From contig CAZUGZ010000008.1 of NCBI GenBank assembly GCA_964620555.1, positions 1 through 58,420 on the forward strand: 58,420 nt of DNA, given 5' to 3'. Positions 43,812-52,894 of this stretch are shown in pieces (position 1 is the stretch's first letter; each line of letters begins with the position of its first letter). The position numbers and the translations under genes were made by a program. The notes under the pieces were generated by a model. The model was given only the letters and a program-made list of their open reading frames with translations, did no database searches and was not told the DNA's origin. Source of the DNA: JAPOQD01 sp964620555. Lineage in GTDB: Bacteria; Pseudomonadota; Gammaproteobacteria; Pseudomonadales; Halieaceae.

Positions 43812-45050
43812 GTGAGTGCAGTGAGAGACGCAGCGATACATCTTCCGATTTATCTGGATTATTTTTCCACTACCCCGGTAGACCCGCGGGTGGTGGAGAA
43901 GATGACCGCCTGCCTTTCCATGGAAGGCAATTTCGGCAATCCGGCCTCGCGCTCACATCAGTATGGCTGGAAGGCGGAGGAAGTCGTGGAGAACGCCCGC
44001 CGCCAGGTGGCGGAACTGATCAACGCCGACCCCCGTGAAATCGTCTGGACCAGCGGGGCTACGGAATCCGACAACCTGGCGATCAAGGGGGTGGCACTGT
44101 TCAACCAGCGCAAGGGCAAGCATATCGTTACCTCGAAAATCGAGCACAAGGCGGTGTTGGATACCTGCCGCCAGCTCGAGCGCCAGGGCTTTGAGGTCAC
44201 ATATCTCGATCCGGCCCCGAATGGCCTGATCAGCCCCGACGCAGTACAGGCCGCGCTGCGTCCGGACACGGTGCTGGTCAGCATCATGCACGCCAACAAC
44301 GAAATTGGTGTGGTCAACGATGTGGCCGCCATCGGCGCCATCGCGAGGGCCGGCGGCGTATTTTTCCATGTCGACGGGGCCCAGGCGGCCGGCAAGATTG
44401 CGGTGGATGTGGAGGCGATGCAGATCGACCTGTACTCCCTTTCGTCCCACAAGATGTATGGTCCCAAGGGTATGGGGGCACTGTACGTGCGCCGCAAGCC
44501 GCGGGTGCGGCTGGAGGCCCAGATTCACGGCGGCGGCCACGAGCGGGGCATGCGTTCCGGAACCCTGCCGACCCACCAGATTGTCGGCATGGGGGAAGCT
44601 GCCGCCATTGCCCACCGGGAAATGGCAGAGGAGTCCCAGCGATTGCTGCGCTTGCGCCAGCGTTTTTGGAAGGCGATCAGCGATATTGAAGAGGTGCATC
44701 TCAATGGCGACGAAAGACAGCGTTTGCCCGGAGCCCTCAATATCAGCATCAACTATGTGGAGGGGGAGTCACTGATCATGTCCCTCAAGGATCTGGCCGT
44801 TTCCAGTGGCTCGGCCTGTACTTCAGCAAGTCTGGAGCCTTCCTATGTGCTGCGCGCCCTGGGGCTCAGTGACGAACTGGCACACAGTTCCCTGCGCTTC
44901 TGTTTTGGCCGCTACACCAGCGAGCAGGAAGTGGATTACGCCGCCGGGCAACTGCGCCATGCGGTGGAGAAATTACGTGAATTGTCACCCTTGTGGGATA
45001 TGTACCAGGACGGTATCGATCTGAGCAAGATTGAATGGGCGGCTCATTGA
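43812..45050 (+). CDS. iscS: Cysteine desulfurase IscS
   Basis: A 412-aa PLP enzyme that takes sulfur from cysteine and passes it to IscU, TusA and others. The PLP Lys is in SSHKMYGPKG, the catalytic His in KIEHKAVLDT and the loop Cys in SSGSACTSAS. The N-terminus LPIYLDYFSTTPVDPRV has F-S where most have A-A. The start is GTG at 43812, since GGGAGG (43798-43803) lies 8 bases before it; the earlier in-frame GTG at 43785 has no ribosome site. Confidence 0.96.
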   Translation: MSAVRDAAIHLPIYLDYFSTTPVDPRVVEKMTACLSMEGNFGNPASRSHQYGWKAEEVVENARRQVAELINADPREIVWTSGATESDNLAIKGVALFNQRKGKHIVTSKIEHKAVLDTCRQLERQGFEVTYLDPAPNGLISPDAVQAALRPDTVLVSIMHANNEIGVVNDVAAIGAIARAGGVFFHVDGAQAAGKIAVDVEAMQIDLYSLSSHKMYGPKGMGALYVRRKPRVRLEAQIHGGGHERGMRSGTLPTHQIVGMGEAAAIAHREMAEESQRLLRLRQRFWKAISDIEEVHLNGDERQRLPGALNISINYVEGESLIMSLKDLAVSSGSACTSASLEPSYVLRALGLSDELAHSSLRFCFGRYTSEQEVDYAAGQLRHAVEKLRELSPLWDMYQDGIDLSKIEWAAH

Positions 45051-45068
45051 GCCTATCAGGAGGCTATT

Positions 45069-45452
45069 ATGGCTTACAGTGAAAAAGTGCTTGACCACTA
45101 CGAAAACCCTCGCAACGTCGGCAAGCTGGACGATGGCGATGGTGCAGTGGGCACCGGTATGGTCGGCGCCCCGGCCTGCGGAGACGTGATGCGGTTGCAG
45201 ATCAAGGTGGGTGAAGACGGTGTGATCGAGGACGCCAAGTTCAAGACCTACGGCTGCGGCTCGGCAATCGCCTCCAGTTCCCTGCTCACCGAGTGGGTCA
45301 AGGGTAAACATCTGGATCAGGCAGAGCAGATACGCAACACCGAAATTGCCGAGGAACTGGCCCTGCCACCGGTAAAAATCCACTGTTCGGTGCTGGCTGA
45401 AGACGCCATCAAGGCGGCGGTGGCGAATTTCCGCGAAAAGCAGGAAGGCTGA
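45069..45452 (+). CDS. iscU: Fe-S cluster scaffold IscU
   Basis: A 127-aa scaffold on which [2Fe-2S] clusters are built. Cluster ligands are Cys37 (GAPACGD, with Asp39), Cys63 (YGCGSA), His105 and Cys106. The HscA-binding motif LPPVK is at 99-103. AGGAGG precedes the ATG. It is 18 bases after iscS and 1 base before iscA. Confidence 0.98.
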   Translation: MAYSEKVLDHYENPRNVGKLDDGDGAVGTGMVGAPACGDVMRLQIKVGEDGVIEDAKFKTYGCGSAIASSSLLTEWVKGKHLDQAEQIRNTEIAEELALPPVKIHCSVLAEDAIKAAVANFREKQEG

Positions 45453-45453
45453 T

Positions 45454-45777
45454 ATGGGCATTTCTCTGACCCAGGCTGCCGCGGACCACGTGCAGCGACA
45501 ACTTCAGCAGCGCGGCCACGGGCTGGGTATTCGCGTTGGTGTTCGCACTTCGGGTTGTTCCGGCATGGCCTACGTACTGGAGTTTGTCGACGAATCCCAG
45601 CCCCAGGACGAGGTCTATGAGGGCGCGGGAGTACGGGTTTTCGTCGACCCCAAGAGCCTGGCGTACCTGGAGGGGACCGAACTGGATTTTGTCAGGGAGG
45701 GCCTCAACGAGGGCTTCCAGTTCAACAATCCCAATGTGGCCGCGGAGTGTGGTTGTGGTGAAAGCTTTACCATTTGA
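45454..45777 (+). CDS. iscA: Fe-S cluster assembly protein IscA
   Basis: A 107-aa A-type carrier for iron or Fe-S clusters. The three conserved cysteines are Cys35 (SGCSG), Cys99 and Cys101 (ECGCGESF), with the usual spacing. The start follows the iscU stop by one base. Confidence 0.97.
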   Translation: MGISLTQAAADHVQRQLQQRGHGLGIRVGVRTSGCSGMAYVLEFVDESQPQDEVYEGAGVRVFVDPKSLAYLEGTELDFVREGLNEGFQFNNPNVAAECGCGESFTI

Positions 45778-45887
45778 CCCCGGCCCGCCCATCCCACCGG
45801 GCTGGTCCTGCGGGTGTCGCCGTGCACAGCGGGGCGGTTCCGGTTAGCCGGTATCGGGGCGGTGCCCACGGTGCCGCCAGCCACAGG

Positions 45888-46436
45888 GTGTCAAGCTTGG
45901 ATCTCTCTCAGTCCTATTTTGAACTCTTCGACCTGCCCCAGCGCTTTGCGCTGGATACGGACGAGTTGGCGCAGCGCTATCGGGAGCTGCAGACTCTTAT
46001 GCACCCCGACCGCCATGCCGCCGACGGAGCGACCCGGCAGCGTTTGGCGGTGCAGTACTCGGGCTTCGTCAACAGCGCCTTTCACACCCTCAAACATCCG
46101 CTGGAACGGGCGCTGTACCTGTTGGAACTGGCGGGATGGGATAGCGAGCGGGTGGCTGCCCAGCAGGTGGCAGGTGATTTCCTGATGCAGCAAATGGAGT
46201 TGCGCGAAAGTCTCGACCGCCTTGCGGATCTGGTGAATCCGGAACAGGGGCTGGAACACCTGCAGCGGGAACTGGCCGCCGACTGGAACGTATACAGTCG
46301 GGAACTCGCCGCCGCCATGGACGGACAGAACTGGGCCGACGCGGCGACTGTGGTCGTCAAGATGCAGTACCTGGACAAGTTTCGCAGCGAACTCGCCGCC
46401 ATCGAAAACTCGCTGCTGGACGCGGAGCGGACCTGA
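45888..46436 (+). CDS. hscB: Fe-S co-chaperone HscB
   Basis: About 182 aa. The J-domain (SYFELFDLPQRFALDTDEL, then HPD in LMHPDRHA) stimulates HscA ATPase; the C-terminal helical bundle binds IscU. The start is uncertain: GTG at 45888 is used, TTG at 45897 has AGGG 8 bases before it, and the frame is open back to the iscA stop. That 110-base leader has no family similarity. Two bases separate it from hscA. Confidence 0.93.
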   Translation: MSSLDLSQSYFELFDLPQRFALDTDELAQRYRELQTLMHPDRHAADGATRQRLAVQYSGFVNSAFHTLKHPLERALYLLELAGWDSERVAAQQVAGDFLMQQMELRESLDRLADLVNPEQGLEHLQRELAADWNVYSRELAAAMDGQNWADAATVVVKMQYLDKFRSELAAIENSLLDAERT

Positions 46437-46438
46437 GC

Positions 46439-48292
46439 ATGGCGGTAATGCAAATTCTGGAACCCGGGCAGAGGGCGTCGCCGCAGCGGCAAAGGCTGGC
46501 CCTGGGTATCGATCTGGGTACCACCAACTCCCTCGTTGCCCGGGTGCGCGACGGTCGCGCCGAACCCCTGCCGGACACCGAGGGCAATCTGCTGTTGCCC
46601 TCGGCGGTCTACTATGGGGGCGATTCGGTGTTGACCGGACGCGAGGCACTGACCCGGGTCGGTGACCATCCCCAGGATACCCTGCAATCGTTCAAGCGCA
46701 TGATGGGCCGCGGCCGCGGTGACCTGTCACACAGCGGATACCGGGTGGTGGAATCGGATCGGGGCATGCTGCGATTTGTCACCAGTGCGGGGGAGATCAG
46801 TCCGGTGCAGGCCTCGGCCGAAATACTCAAGAGCCTGGCCGAGCGCGGCAGCGGAGAGGACCCAGTGGAGGGGGTGGTCATCACCGTTCCCGCCTATTTC
46901 GATGAAGCGCAACGCCAGGCCACCAAGGATGCCGCCACGGTGGCGGGTTTGACCGTGCTGCGGTTGCTCAACGAGCCAACCGCGGCGGCCGTAGCCTACG
47001 GGCTGGACAGCGGCCAGGAGGGGGTGGTCGCCGTCTATGACCTGGGTGGGGGCACCTTTGACATCTCCATCTTGCGCCTGCATCGCGGCGTATTCGAAGT
47101 ACTGGCCAGCGGTGGTGACAGTGCCCTGGGCGGGGATGATCTGGATCGCCTGATCGGAGAATGGGCAGTCGGGGAACTGGGGCTGGAGCAGGTGAGCGAT
47201 GCGGATTTTCTCAAGGTGTTGGCGCTGTCTCGACAGGCCAAGGAAACCCTGTCCAGCCAGCAACACGCCACTTTGTCGCTGTTCGGCCAGACCCTGCGCC
47301 TCGACCGCAAGCAATTCGAAACTCTGGTTACACCGGTGCTCAAGCGCAGCCTGCGTAGCTGCAAACGGGCCCTGCTCGATGCCGGGGTGAGCGCCGCTGA
47401 AGTACAACAGGTGATCCTGGTCGGGGGCTCTACCCGGATCCCCCTGGTGCGAGCAGCGGTGGGGGAGTTGTTTGGCCGCGAACCGCTGTCTTCCATCGAC
47501 CCGGACACTGTGGTGGCTGTGGGGGCCGCAATCCAGGCCAATATCCTGGTGGGCAACAAGGCGGATCAGGAAGTACTGCTGCTGGATGTGATTCCCCTGT
47601 CACTGGGACTGGAAACCATGGGCGGACTGGTGGAGCGGGTGGTCGCCCGCAACACCACCATTCCGGTGACCAAAGCTCGCGAATTTACCACCTACCAGGA
47701 TGGTCAGACGGCCATGGCCCTGCACGTACTGCAGGGCGAGCGCGAACTGGTGGCCGATTGCCGCTCTCTGGCGCGTTTTGAATTGCGGGGAATTCCCCCG
47801 ATGGTGGCTGGAGCGGCTCGGATTGTAGTGACCTTTCAGATCGATGCGGACGGTTTGCTGGAGGTGAGCGCACGGGAACAGAGTACCGGGGTGCAGAGCA
47901 GCATCACTGTCAAACCCTCCTATGGCCTCGGCGATGAAGAGATTGCAAGCATGTTGAAGAGCTCCTGGGATCATGCCGGGGAGGATCTGCGGGCTCGCCA
48001 ACTGGCCGAGCAACGGTTGGCGGCGGAGCAGTTGTTGCAGGGGCTGCAAGCGGCGATCGACGCCGACGCCCGCCTGTTGAGCGCGGCCGAGTTGCAGGCC
48101 CTGCGGACGGAGATGGAACAACTGGAGCGGCTGGTGGGGGAGTGCGAGGATTCGGCCGAACTCAAGCGGGCCAGCGAGGCTCTGGGCCGTCACAGCGAGT
48201 CCTTTGCCGCTCGCCGCATGGATGCCACCATCAGCAGGGCGCTGACCGGGGTGGCCATCGATGAACTGGAAGCGGCAGCGGAGAAGCGCTGA
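46439..48292 (+). CDS. hscA: Fe-S chaperone HscA (Hsp70 family)
   Basis: A 617-aa specialised Hsp70 that binds the LPPVK motif of IscU and helps cluster release. ATPase motifs are GIDLGTTNSLVA, VYDLGGGTFDISIL and VGGSTRIPLVR. The substrate-binding domain opens DVIPLSLGLETMGG. Length is normal for HscA and shorter than DnaK. The stop overlaps the fdx ATG (TGATG). Confidence 0.97.
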   Translation: MAVMQILEPGQRASPQRQRLALGIDLGTTNSLVARVRDGRAEPLPDTEGNLLLPSAVYYGGDSVLTGREALTRVGDHPQDTLQSFKRMMGRGRGDLSHSGYRVVESDRGMLRFVTSAGEISPVQASAEILKSLAERGSGEDPVEGVVITVPAYFDEAQRQATKDAATVAGLTVLRLLNEPTAAAVAYGLDSGQEGVVAVYDLGGGTFDISILRLHRGVFEVLASGGDSALGGDDLDRLIGEWAVGELGLEQVSDADFLKVLALSRQAKETLSSQQHATLSLFGQTLRLDRKQFETLVTPVLKRSLRSCKRALLDAGVSAAEVQQVILVGGSTRIPLVRAAVGELFGREPLSSIDPDTVVAVGAAIQANILVGNKADQEVLLLDVIPLSLGLETMGGLVERVVARNTTIPVTKAREFTTYQDGQTAMALHVLQGERELVADCRSLARFELRGIPPMVAGAARIVVTFQIDADGLLEVSAREQSTGVQSSITVKPSYGLGDEEIASMLKSSWDHAGEDLRARQLAEQRLAAEQLLQGLQAAIDADARLLSAAELQALRTEMEQLERLVGECEDSAELKRASEALGRHSESFAARRMDATISRALTGVAIDELEAAAEKR

Positions 48293-48630
48293 TGCCAAGT
48301 CTGGTGGTGTTGCCTCACGAACTGGTCTGCCCTGGTGGCTCGGTGATCCAGGCGGAGAGCGGGGAGAGCGTCTGCGAGGCACTGTTGCGCAATGAGATCG
48401 AGATCGAACACGCCTGCGAGATGTCCTGCGCGTGCACCACCTGCCACGTCATCGTGCGCGAGGGCTACGACTCCCTGGAGGAGCCGGATGAATTGGAGGA
48501 CGACTACCTGGACAAAGCCTGGGGCCTGGAGCCGGATTCCCGGTTGAGTTGCCAGGCCATCGTGGCAGATCAGGATCTGGTAATCGAAATTCCCCGCTAC
48601 ACCATCAACATGGTTTCCGAGCGACATTGA
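48292..48630 (+). CDS. fdx: [2Fe-2S] ferredoxin of the isc operon
   Basis: A 112-aa adrenodoxin-type ferredoxin that provides electrons for cluster assembly. Ligands are Cys42, Cys48, Cys51 (EHACEMSCACTTCHV) and Cys87 (RLSCQAI). The sequence between, with the acidic DSLEEPDELEDDYLD, is the usual partner-binding helix. It overlaps hscA by one base and is 13 bases from iscX. Confidence 0.97.
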   Translation: MPSLVVLPHELVCPGGSVIQAESGESVCEALLRNEIEIEHACEMSCACTTCHVIVREGYDSLEEPDELEDDYLDKAWGLEPDSRLSCQAIVADQDLVIEIPRYTINMVSERH

Positions 48631-48643
48631 GGGAGAGTTGGGT

Positions 48644-48844
48644 ATGGAAATGCGTTGGACTGACAGCCTGGATATCGCCATTGCGCTGCTGGAGAAATTT
48701 CCCGAGCAGGACCCGCTACGCCTGAATTTTGTGGACCTGCGTCAAATGGTGCTCGACCTGGAGCAGTTCGGTGACGATCCGAACCGCTGTGGTGAGAAAA
48801 TCCTGGAGGCGATCCAGGCAGCATGGATTGATGAAATGGATTAA
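48644..48844 (+). CDS. iscX: IscX (YfhJ)
   Basis: A 66-aa acidic protein that binds IscS and iron and tunes cluster assembly. It reads MEMRWTDSLDIAIALLEKFP and ends QAAWIDEMD, as in the family. GGGAG lies 8 bases before ATG 48644; a TTG at 48638 is in frame but has no ribosome site. It is the last gene of the isc operon. Confidence 0.95.
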   Translation: MEMRWTDSLDIAIALLEKFPEQDPLRLNFVDLRQMVLDLEQFGDDPNRCGEKILEAIQAAWIDEMD

Positions 48845-48954
48845 GTATATTCTATAACTAATTGAATATATAATATAAATTAAATAAAGTTAGTAGGCCA
48901 CGGCGCGGCGGCAAGTCCTGCAAGACGCGGCCAGCACCACTCATCTGCCTGGTT

Positions 48955-48974
48955 GTGTCCCCCGTCGGGGACAC
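48955..48974. repeat. Perfect 8-bp hairpin between convergent iscX and epoxide hydrolase genes
   Basis: GTGTCCCC, loop CGTC, GGGGACAC. It has no T run on either strand, so it is not a textbook terminator, but its place between convergent genes fits a transcription or RNA end. The rest of the 226-base gap starts with a 60-base AT-rich stretch directly after iscX and shows no gene. Confidence 0.55.
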
Positions 48975-49070
48975 GCAGCCTTGTGCTTTGGAACACGCCT
49001 CGCAGCCCCACGCTGCAGCTCACACAGAAGTGCCGTGGAACGGATCAGAGGTTCCCAGGGTCGAATTCCG

Positions 49071-50219
49071 CTATTGACGCAACTGCCCGAAGCAGTCGCG
49101 CAGTTCCTGCACCAGCAGTTCCGGTTGTTCGAGTGCCGGGAAATGACCGCCCCGGGGCATGTGATTCCAATGAATGATGTTGCTGAAGCGTTGCTCGGCC
49201 CAGCGTCGGCTGATGCCAAAGATTTCACGCGGGAAAATCGAAATGCCCGCCGGCATGTGAATGGGCTCCATGGAGACCTTGTCAAAGCTCTCCCAATAGA
49301 GGCGGGCAGAGGAAGTCGCGGAATTGGTGAGCCAGTACATCATCACGTTGTCCAGCAGTTCGTCCTTGCTGATCACATTCTCCGGGTGTTGCCGCCCCGC
49401 TGCGCCGCAATCCGTCCAGGCCCAGAATTTCTCGACGATCCAGGCCATTTGCCCGACCGGGGAGTCGGCCAGACCGTAGCCCAGGGTTTGCGGGCGGGAG
49501 CTCTGCTGTTTGGAGTACCCGGAATCCCAGCGCTGGTAGTAGTTCATTCTCTCCAGCGCCGCTTTTTCCTGTTCGCTGGGATCTTTCAGGCTGTCTTCGG
49601 TGGGAGCCGCGATGGGCATGTTGACGTGGATGCCGGCACAGTGCCCGGTCTGACTCTCACCCATGGCCAGGGTCACCAGGGAACCCCAGTCTCCGCCCTG
49701 GGCCACGTAGCGCGAGTAACCCAGCCCGGCCATCAATTGGCCCCACATCCCGGCTATTCGGTCCACCCCGGTACCCGGACTGACGGGTTTGCCGGAAAAA
49801 CCGTAACCGGGCAGGGTGGGGAGTACCAGGTGAAAGGCATCTTCCGCCCGACCCCCGTGGGCGGGCGGGTTTAGCAGTGGCCCGATGATCTTGTGAAATT
49901 CGACGATGGAGCCGGGCCAGCCGTGGGTCATCACCATGGGCAGGGCCCCCGCATGGGGGCTGCGCAGGTGCAGAAAGTGAATGTCGATACCTTCGATCAG
50001 CGCGGTGAACTGTTCCCAGCCGTTCAGTTTCCGTTCCCAGCGCCGCCAGTCGTATTGGTGTTGCCAGTAATCCGCCAGCTCCCGGGTATAGGCCAGGGGG
50101 ATGCCCTGGCTCCAGTCCTCCACCGTTTCCCGTTCGGGCCAGCGGGTATTGGCCAGCCGCCGGCGAAGGTCCTCCAGTTGATCTTCACCAACATTCAGTT
50201 GGAAGGGTTTGATGTCCAT
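49071..50219 (-). CDS. Epoxide hydrolase (EPHX1/EHN family)
   Basis: A 382-aa alpha/beta-hydrolase with the N-terminal EHN domain (MDIKPFQLNVGEDQLEDLRR, about residues 1-110). The oxyanion motif is THGWPGS. The nucleophile is Asp in QGGDWGS, and the His is in PRGGHFPALEQPE. It opens epoxides to diols; the substrate class (juvenile-hormone-like, terpene or lipid epoxides) is not readable. It has no signal peptide. It is 59 bases downstream of the SnoaL-like gene on the same strand. Confidence 0.9.
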   Translation of the reverse strand: MDIKPFQLNVGEDQLEDLRRRLANTRWPERETVEDWSQGIPLAYTRELADYWQHQYDWRRWERKLNGWEQFTALIEGIDIHFLHLRSPHAGALPMVMTHGWPGSIVEFHKIIGPLLNPPAHGGRAEDAFHLVLPTLPGYGFSGKPVSPGTGVDRIAGMWGQLMAGLGYSRYVAQGGDWGSLVTLAMGESQTGHCAGIHVNMPIAAPTEDSLKDPSEQEKAALERMNYYQRWDSGYSKQQSSRPQTLGYGLADSPVGQMAWIVEKFWAWTDCGAAGRQHPENVISKDELLDNVMMYWLTNSATSSARLYWESFDKVSMEPIHMPAGISIFPREIFGISRRWAEQRFSNIIHWNHMPRGGHFPALEQPELLVQELRDCFGQLRQ

Positions 50220-50278
50220 GTGCGCTCCTCGTCAGGGTCGGGCGCCACCCGGCTCGCGGGGGCGGCGGCGGTTTGCTC

Positions 50279-50854
50279 TCAGGCCGGGGCGCCATGGGCG
50301 CCCAGGTAGTGGGAAGACAGCTCCGGCTTCACGTCCAGGCGGTTGATCTCGTAGAGGCGTTCATAGCATGTTTTGCGAATCAGCCAGCGCCCGTCCTCCT
50401 TCACGTAGCGGTCCCAGTAGATGGCGGTGCCGGTGGTGTGCGCATTGTGCTGGAGTATCCACATGTGGTCCGCCAGGTACCAGATGCCGGTGGCCTCGGT
50501 GGCACTGAGGATCTGGATTTCAGGCTGGTGCCCGTTGTGATGGCCCACCGACTGATTGTTGAAGGATGCCCCGATGGCATCCAGGTACTCCTGTTTCCCC
50601 TGCAGTTTCCACTCGTAATTGCCGCCGATGAAGTGTACCTCTACCCGATCGTGAAGGAGAGTGGCCAACTCCTGCAGGTTGGCGGTGTCGATACAGCGAA
50701 AGTAGCTGTGCTTCAACTGGCGGATGGCCTCCATATCCATCAGCCGCTGGATGTCGGCCCGCAATTCCTCCATGCCGCCGCTGCTGGCCTGCAGGGGCAG
50801 ACCGTCCCGGATTCCCATACCAGCCTTGCTCAATACCCGTCTGCTCGTGCCCAT
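50279..50854 (-). CDS. SnoaL/NTF2-like protein
   Basis: A 191-aa member of the SnoaL-like fold that includes steroid isomerases, scytalone dehydratase and bile-acid dehydratase-like proteins. The helix IQRLMDMEAIRQLKHSYFRC and the strand block GTAIYWDRYVKEDGRWLIRK are typical. A catalytic His/Asp pair cannot be assigned. GGAG 7 bases before the ATG at 50854 supports this start. Its position suggests a joint role with the epoxide hydrolase, perhaps on a terpene or steroid substrate; this is inference. Confidence 0.72.
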   Translation of the reverse strand: MGTSRRVLSKAGMGIRDGLPLQASSGGMEELRADIQRLMDMEAIRQLKHSYFRCIDTANLQELATLLHDRVEVHFIGGNYEWKLQGKQEYLDAIGASFNNQSVGHHNGHQPEIQILSATEATGIWYLADHMWILQHNAHTTGTAIYWDRYVKEDGRWLIRKTCYERLYEINRLDVKPELSSHYLGAHGAPA

Positions 50855-50962
50855 GGAACGACTCCATTCAATGCTTGCCGAATCTGTATTTTACGCGTAC
50901 CGGGGAGTGAAAGGCAGCCGCTGTGGAGGGGGGTCTCCGGTGTCCTGCTCCCGCTGTGGTGA

Positions 50963-51778
50963 TTATCCCGGAAAAAACAGCCGATAACTGTTGTGGCGAG
51001 CCTGTTGCAACAGGGTCTCTATCTCGCAGCCCTTGGTCCGGGCAACGCATTGGGCGACCAGGGGCAGGTAGAAGGGTGCATTGGGCTTGCCCCGGTAGGG
51101 TTCCGGGGTCAGGTAGGGGGCGTCGGTTTCGAGCAGGAGCTGCGGCAGCGGTGTGGCCGCGATGACTTCCCGCACGTTGTCGGCTCCCCGGAAGGTGGCG
51201 ATGCCGTTGAAGCCGAGCAGAAATCCTTCCCCCAAACAGAATTCTGCCAGGGCCAGACTGGAGGTAAAGCTGTGAATTACGCCCTTGCGCCGCAGTTGGC
51301 GGGAAAAGTTTGCCAGGATGTCGCGGGTGTCGTCCTCGGCGTCGCGGGTATGGACCACGATGGGCAGGTCCTGGTCGACCGCGATTTGCAGCTGTCGTTC
51401 GAATACCCGGCGCTGCACCTCCCGTTTGGCGTGGTCGTAATAGTAGTCGAGGCCAATCTCGCCCACCGCCACAATCCTTGGCTGCTGCAGGCCGGTGAGG
51501 ATTCTGGCGGCCACCGCGGCGTTGAAAGTTCCGGCTTCGTGGGGGTGGATACCCTGGGTGCCCCAGACTTGCGGGTAGTGCCGGGTCAGCCCCAGTACCG
51601 CGTCGAGATTGCCGGGGGATACGGCGATGCTGATGATGCGCTCGATACCTCCCTGCCGCGACCGCTCCAAAATCTGCTCCAGCAATTCCCCGGACAGGTA
51701 ATCCAGATGGCAATGGGTCTCGACCAGCGGCGTCTCGAACCGCGGTATGGGTGGCCTTGTCTTCTTTTTCCTGCTCAC
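50963..51778 (-). CDS. TatD-family metal-dependent deoxyribonuclease
   Basis: A 271-aa TIM-barrel hydrolase. Metal ligands are visible as ETHCHLDYL, GEIGLDYYYD, VHTRDA, IHSF and ETDAPYLTPEP. TatD proteins are DNA 3'-5' exonucleases with a role in repair. Which subgroup (YcfH, YjjV or TatD) is not certain. It starts four bases inside the LysR gene, so it is co-expressed with it. Confidence 0.88.
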   Translation of the reverse strand: MSRKKKTRPPIPRFETPLVETHCHLDYLSGELLEQILERSRQGGIERIISIAVSPGNLDAVLGLTRHYPQVWGTQGIHPHEAGTFNAAVAARILTGLQQPRIVAVGEIGLDYYYDHAKREVQRRVFERQLQIAVDQDLPIVVHTRDAEDDTRDILANFSRQLRRKGVIHSFTSSLALAEFCLGEGFLLGFNGIATFRGADNVREVIAATPLPQLLLETDAPYLTPEPYRGKPNAPFYLPLVAQCVARTKGCEIETLLQQARHNSYRLFFPG

Positions 51779-52764
51779 TGGCTGGCTGACTCACCTGATT
51801 GGGGCGGTGGGTAGTATGCCACGCCGGCAGTGTCAGGCGCGTACAAAGTATCCAGCAGGTCAATGATTTCCTGCCACAGCCAATTGTGCAAGGGTGATTT
51901 TTCGGTACGGCAGTGACGCACCAACAGGTATTCGACCTGGTAGTCGACCTCCTCGGGAAAGGGCAGGCCCTGGATTTTGTGACTCGCCGCCGGGTTGTGC
52001 AGCAGCAGCGGAGTGGCCGGCATCAGGGAGTCGGTCTTGCGCAGTACCTCCAGGGCCGTCAGCAAGTGTGTGGTTTCAAAACTTACTGCCTGCTGGTAGC
52101 CGATCTGCATGAAGCGCTGGCGGCTGCGAAACATATCGAGTTGTTCCAGGTCGGGCAGATACATGCGGATCAGGGGATAGCGGGCAATCCGTTCCCAGGT
52201 TATGGGCTGCCTGCCCAGGGGGTGGCCCTGACGGCCCAGCAGTACCGGTGTGAAGCTGCCCAGGCTGTGGCAGATGAAATCCCCCCTGTAGTCTGCGTGC
52301 CTGACGTGAATAGCCAGGTCGAGATTGCCACTGGCGAGTTGCTGCAACTGGTTTTCCAGCCGGGTGATGGTGCGCACGGACAACCCGGCAGCGCTGCCTT
52401 GCAGGCGGGCCATCAATCGGGGCAGCAAACTGAGGCCGATGGTTTCGGTGAGGGCAACAGTGATTTCCCCCTGGAAGCTGGCGGGGTCGAAACTCCGGTT
52501 GCTGACCAGGTGCTGGATGTTGCGCAATACCGATTCCAGTTCGACCTGTATTTGCAGGGCCCGCGGGGTCGCCTGCATGCCGTGGGAGGTGCGGGTGAAC
52601 AGGGGGTCGTCGAACACCTGGCGCAGCCTGGACAGCGTCTTGCTCATCGCCGGCTGAGTGATGAAGAGCCGCTCGGCCGCTCGCGAAACATGCTGTTCTT
52701 CCAACAGAACCTGCAATGAAGTCAAAAGGTTAAGATCGATTCTTGCAAGTTGTTTTATGTCCAT
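51775..52764 (-). CDS. LysR-family transcriptional regulator
   Basis: A 329-aa regulator. The winged helix-turn-helix is HVSRAAERLFITQPAMSKTL (residues 25-44), and RTSHGMQATPRA follows. The effector-binding domain occupies about 95-300 and resembles the NodD/LinR-like subgroup, with no membrane or metal features. It is read divergently from a short promoter region with a perfect palindrome and a 25-aa peptide gene; it probably controls that region and itself. Its own start ATG at 52764 opens with MDIKQLARIDLNLL. Confidence 0.88.
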   Translation of the reverse strand: MDIKQLARIDLNLLTSLQVLLEEQHVSRAAERLFITQPAMSKTLSRLRQVFDDPLFTRTSHGMQATPRALQIQVELESVLRNIQHLVSNRSFDPASFQGEITVALTETIGLSLLPRLMARLQGSAAGLSVRTITRLENQLQQLASGNLDLAIHVRHADYRGDFICHSLGSFTPVLLGRQGHPLGRQPITWERIARYPLIRMYLPDLEQLDMFRSRQRFMQIGYQQAVSFETTHLLTALEVLRKTDSLMPATPLLLHNPAASHKIQGLPFPEEVDYQVEYLLVRHCRTEKSPLHNWLWQEIIDLLDTLYAPDTAGVAYYPPPQSGESASQ

Positions 52765-52818
52765 GACAAGTTGCCGTATTCCATGATATATCTCCGAGTA
52801 ATTATTATTATGATACTA

Positions 52819-52835
52819 ATATATTTGAAATATAT
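52819..52835. promoter_or_regulatory. 17-bp palindrome, candidate LysR operator
   Basis: ATATATTT, one G, AAATATAT: a perfect 8-1-8 inverted repeat that contains T-N11-A, the LysR box form. It overlaps the -35 of the peptide promoter and lies between divergent genes. Confidence 0.6.
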
Positions 52836-52852
52836 CAAACAGACCCTATAGT
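52825..52852 (+). promoter_or_regulatory. Strong sigma-70 promoter of the 25-aa peptide transcript
   Basis: TTGAAA (52825-52830), a 16-base spacer and TATAGT (52847-52852). Start of transcription is expected near 52859, giving a leader of about 36 bases with a strong ribosome site. Confidence 0.7.
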
Positions 52853-52894
52853 GGAATACAACATCGATGAGTAACGCACAGAGGAGGAACCATC

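Noticed and set aside
49040..49065. Bases resembling a tRNA T-arm (GGTCGAATTCC)
   Set aside because: No matching acceptor, anticodon or D-arm nearby.
50279..50300. GGGGCGCC/GGGCGCCC palindrome as a terminator
   Set aside because: It lies within the coding end of the SnoaL-like gene and is explained by its Gly-Ala codons.
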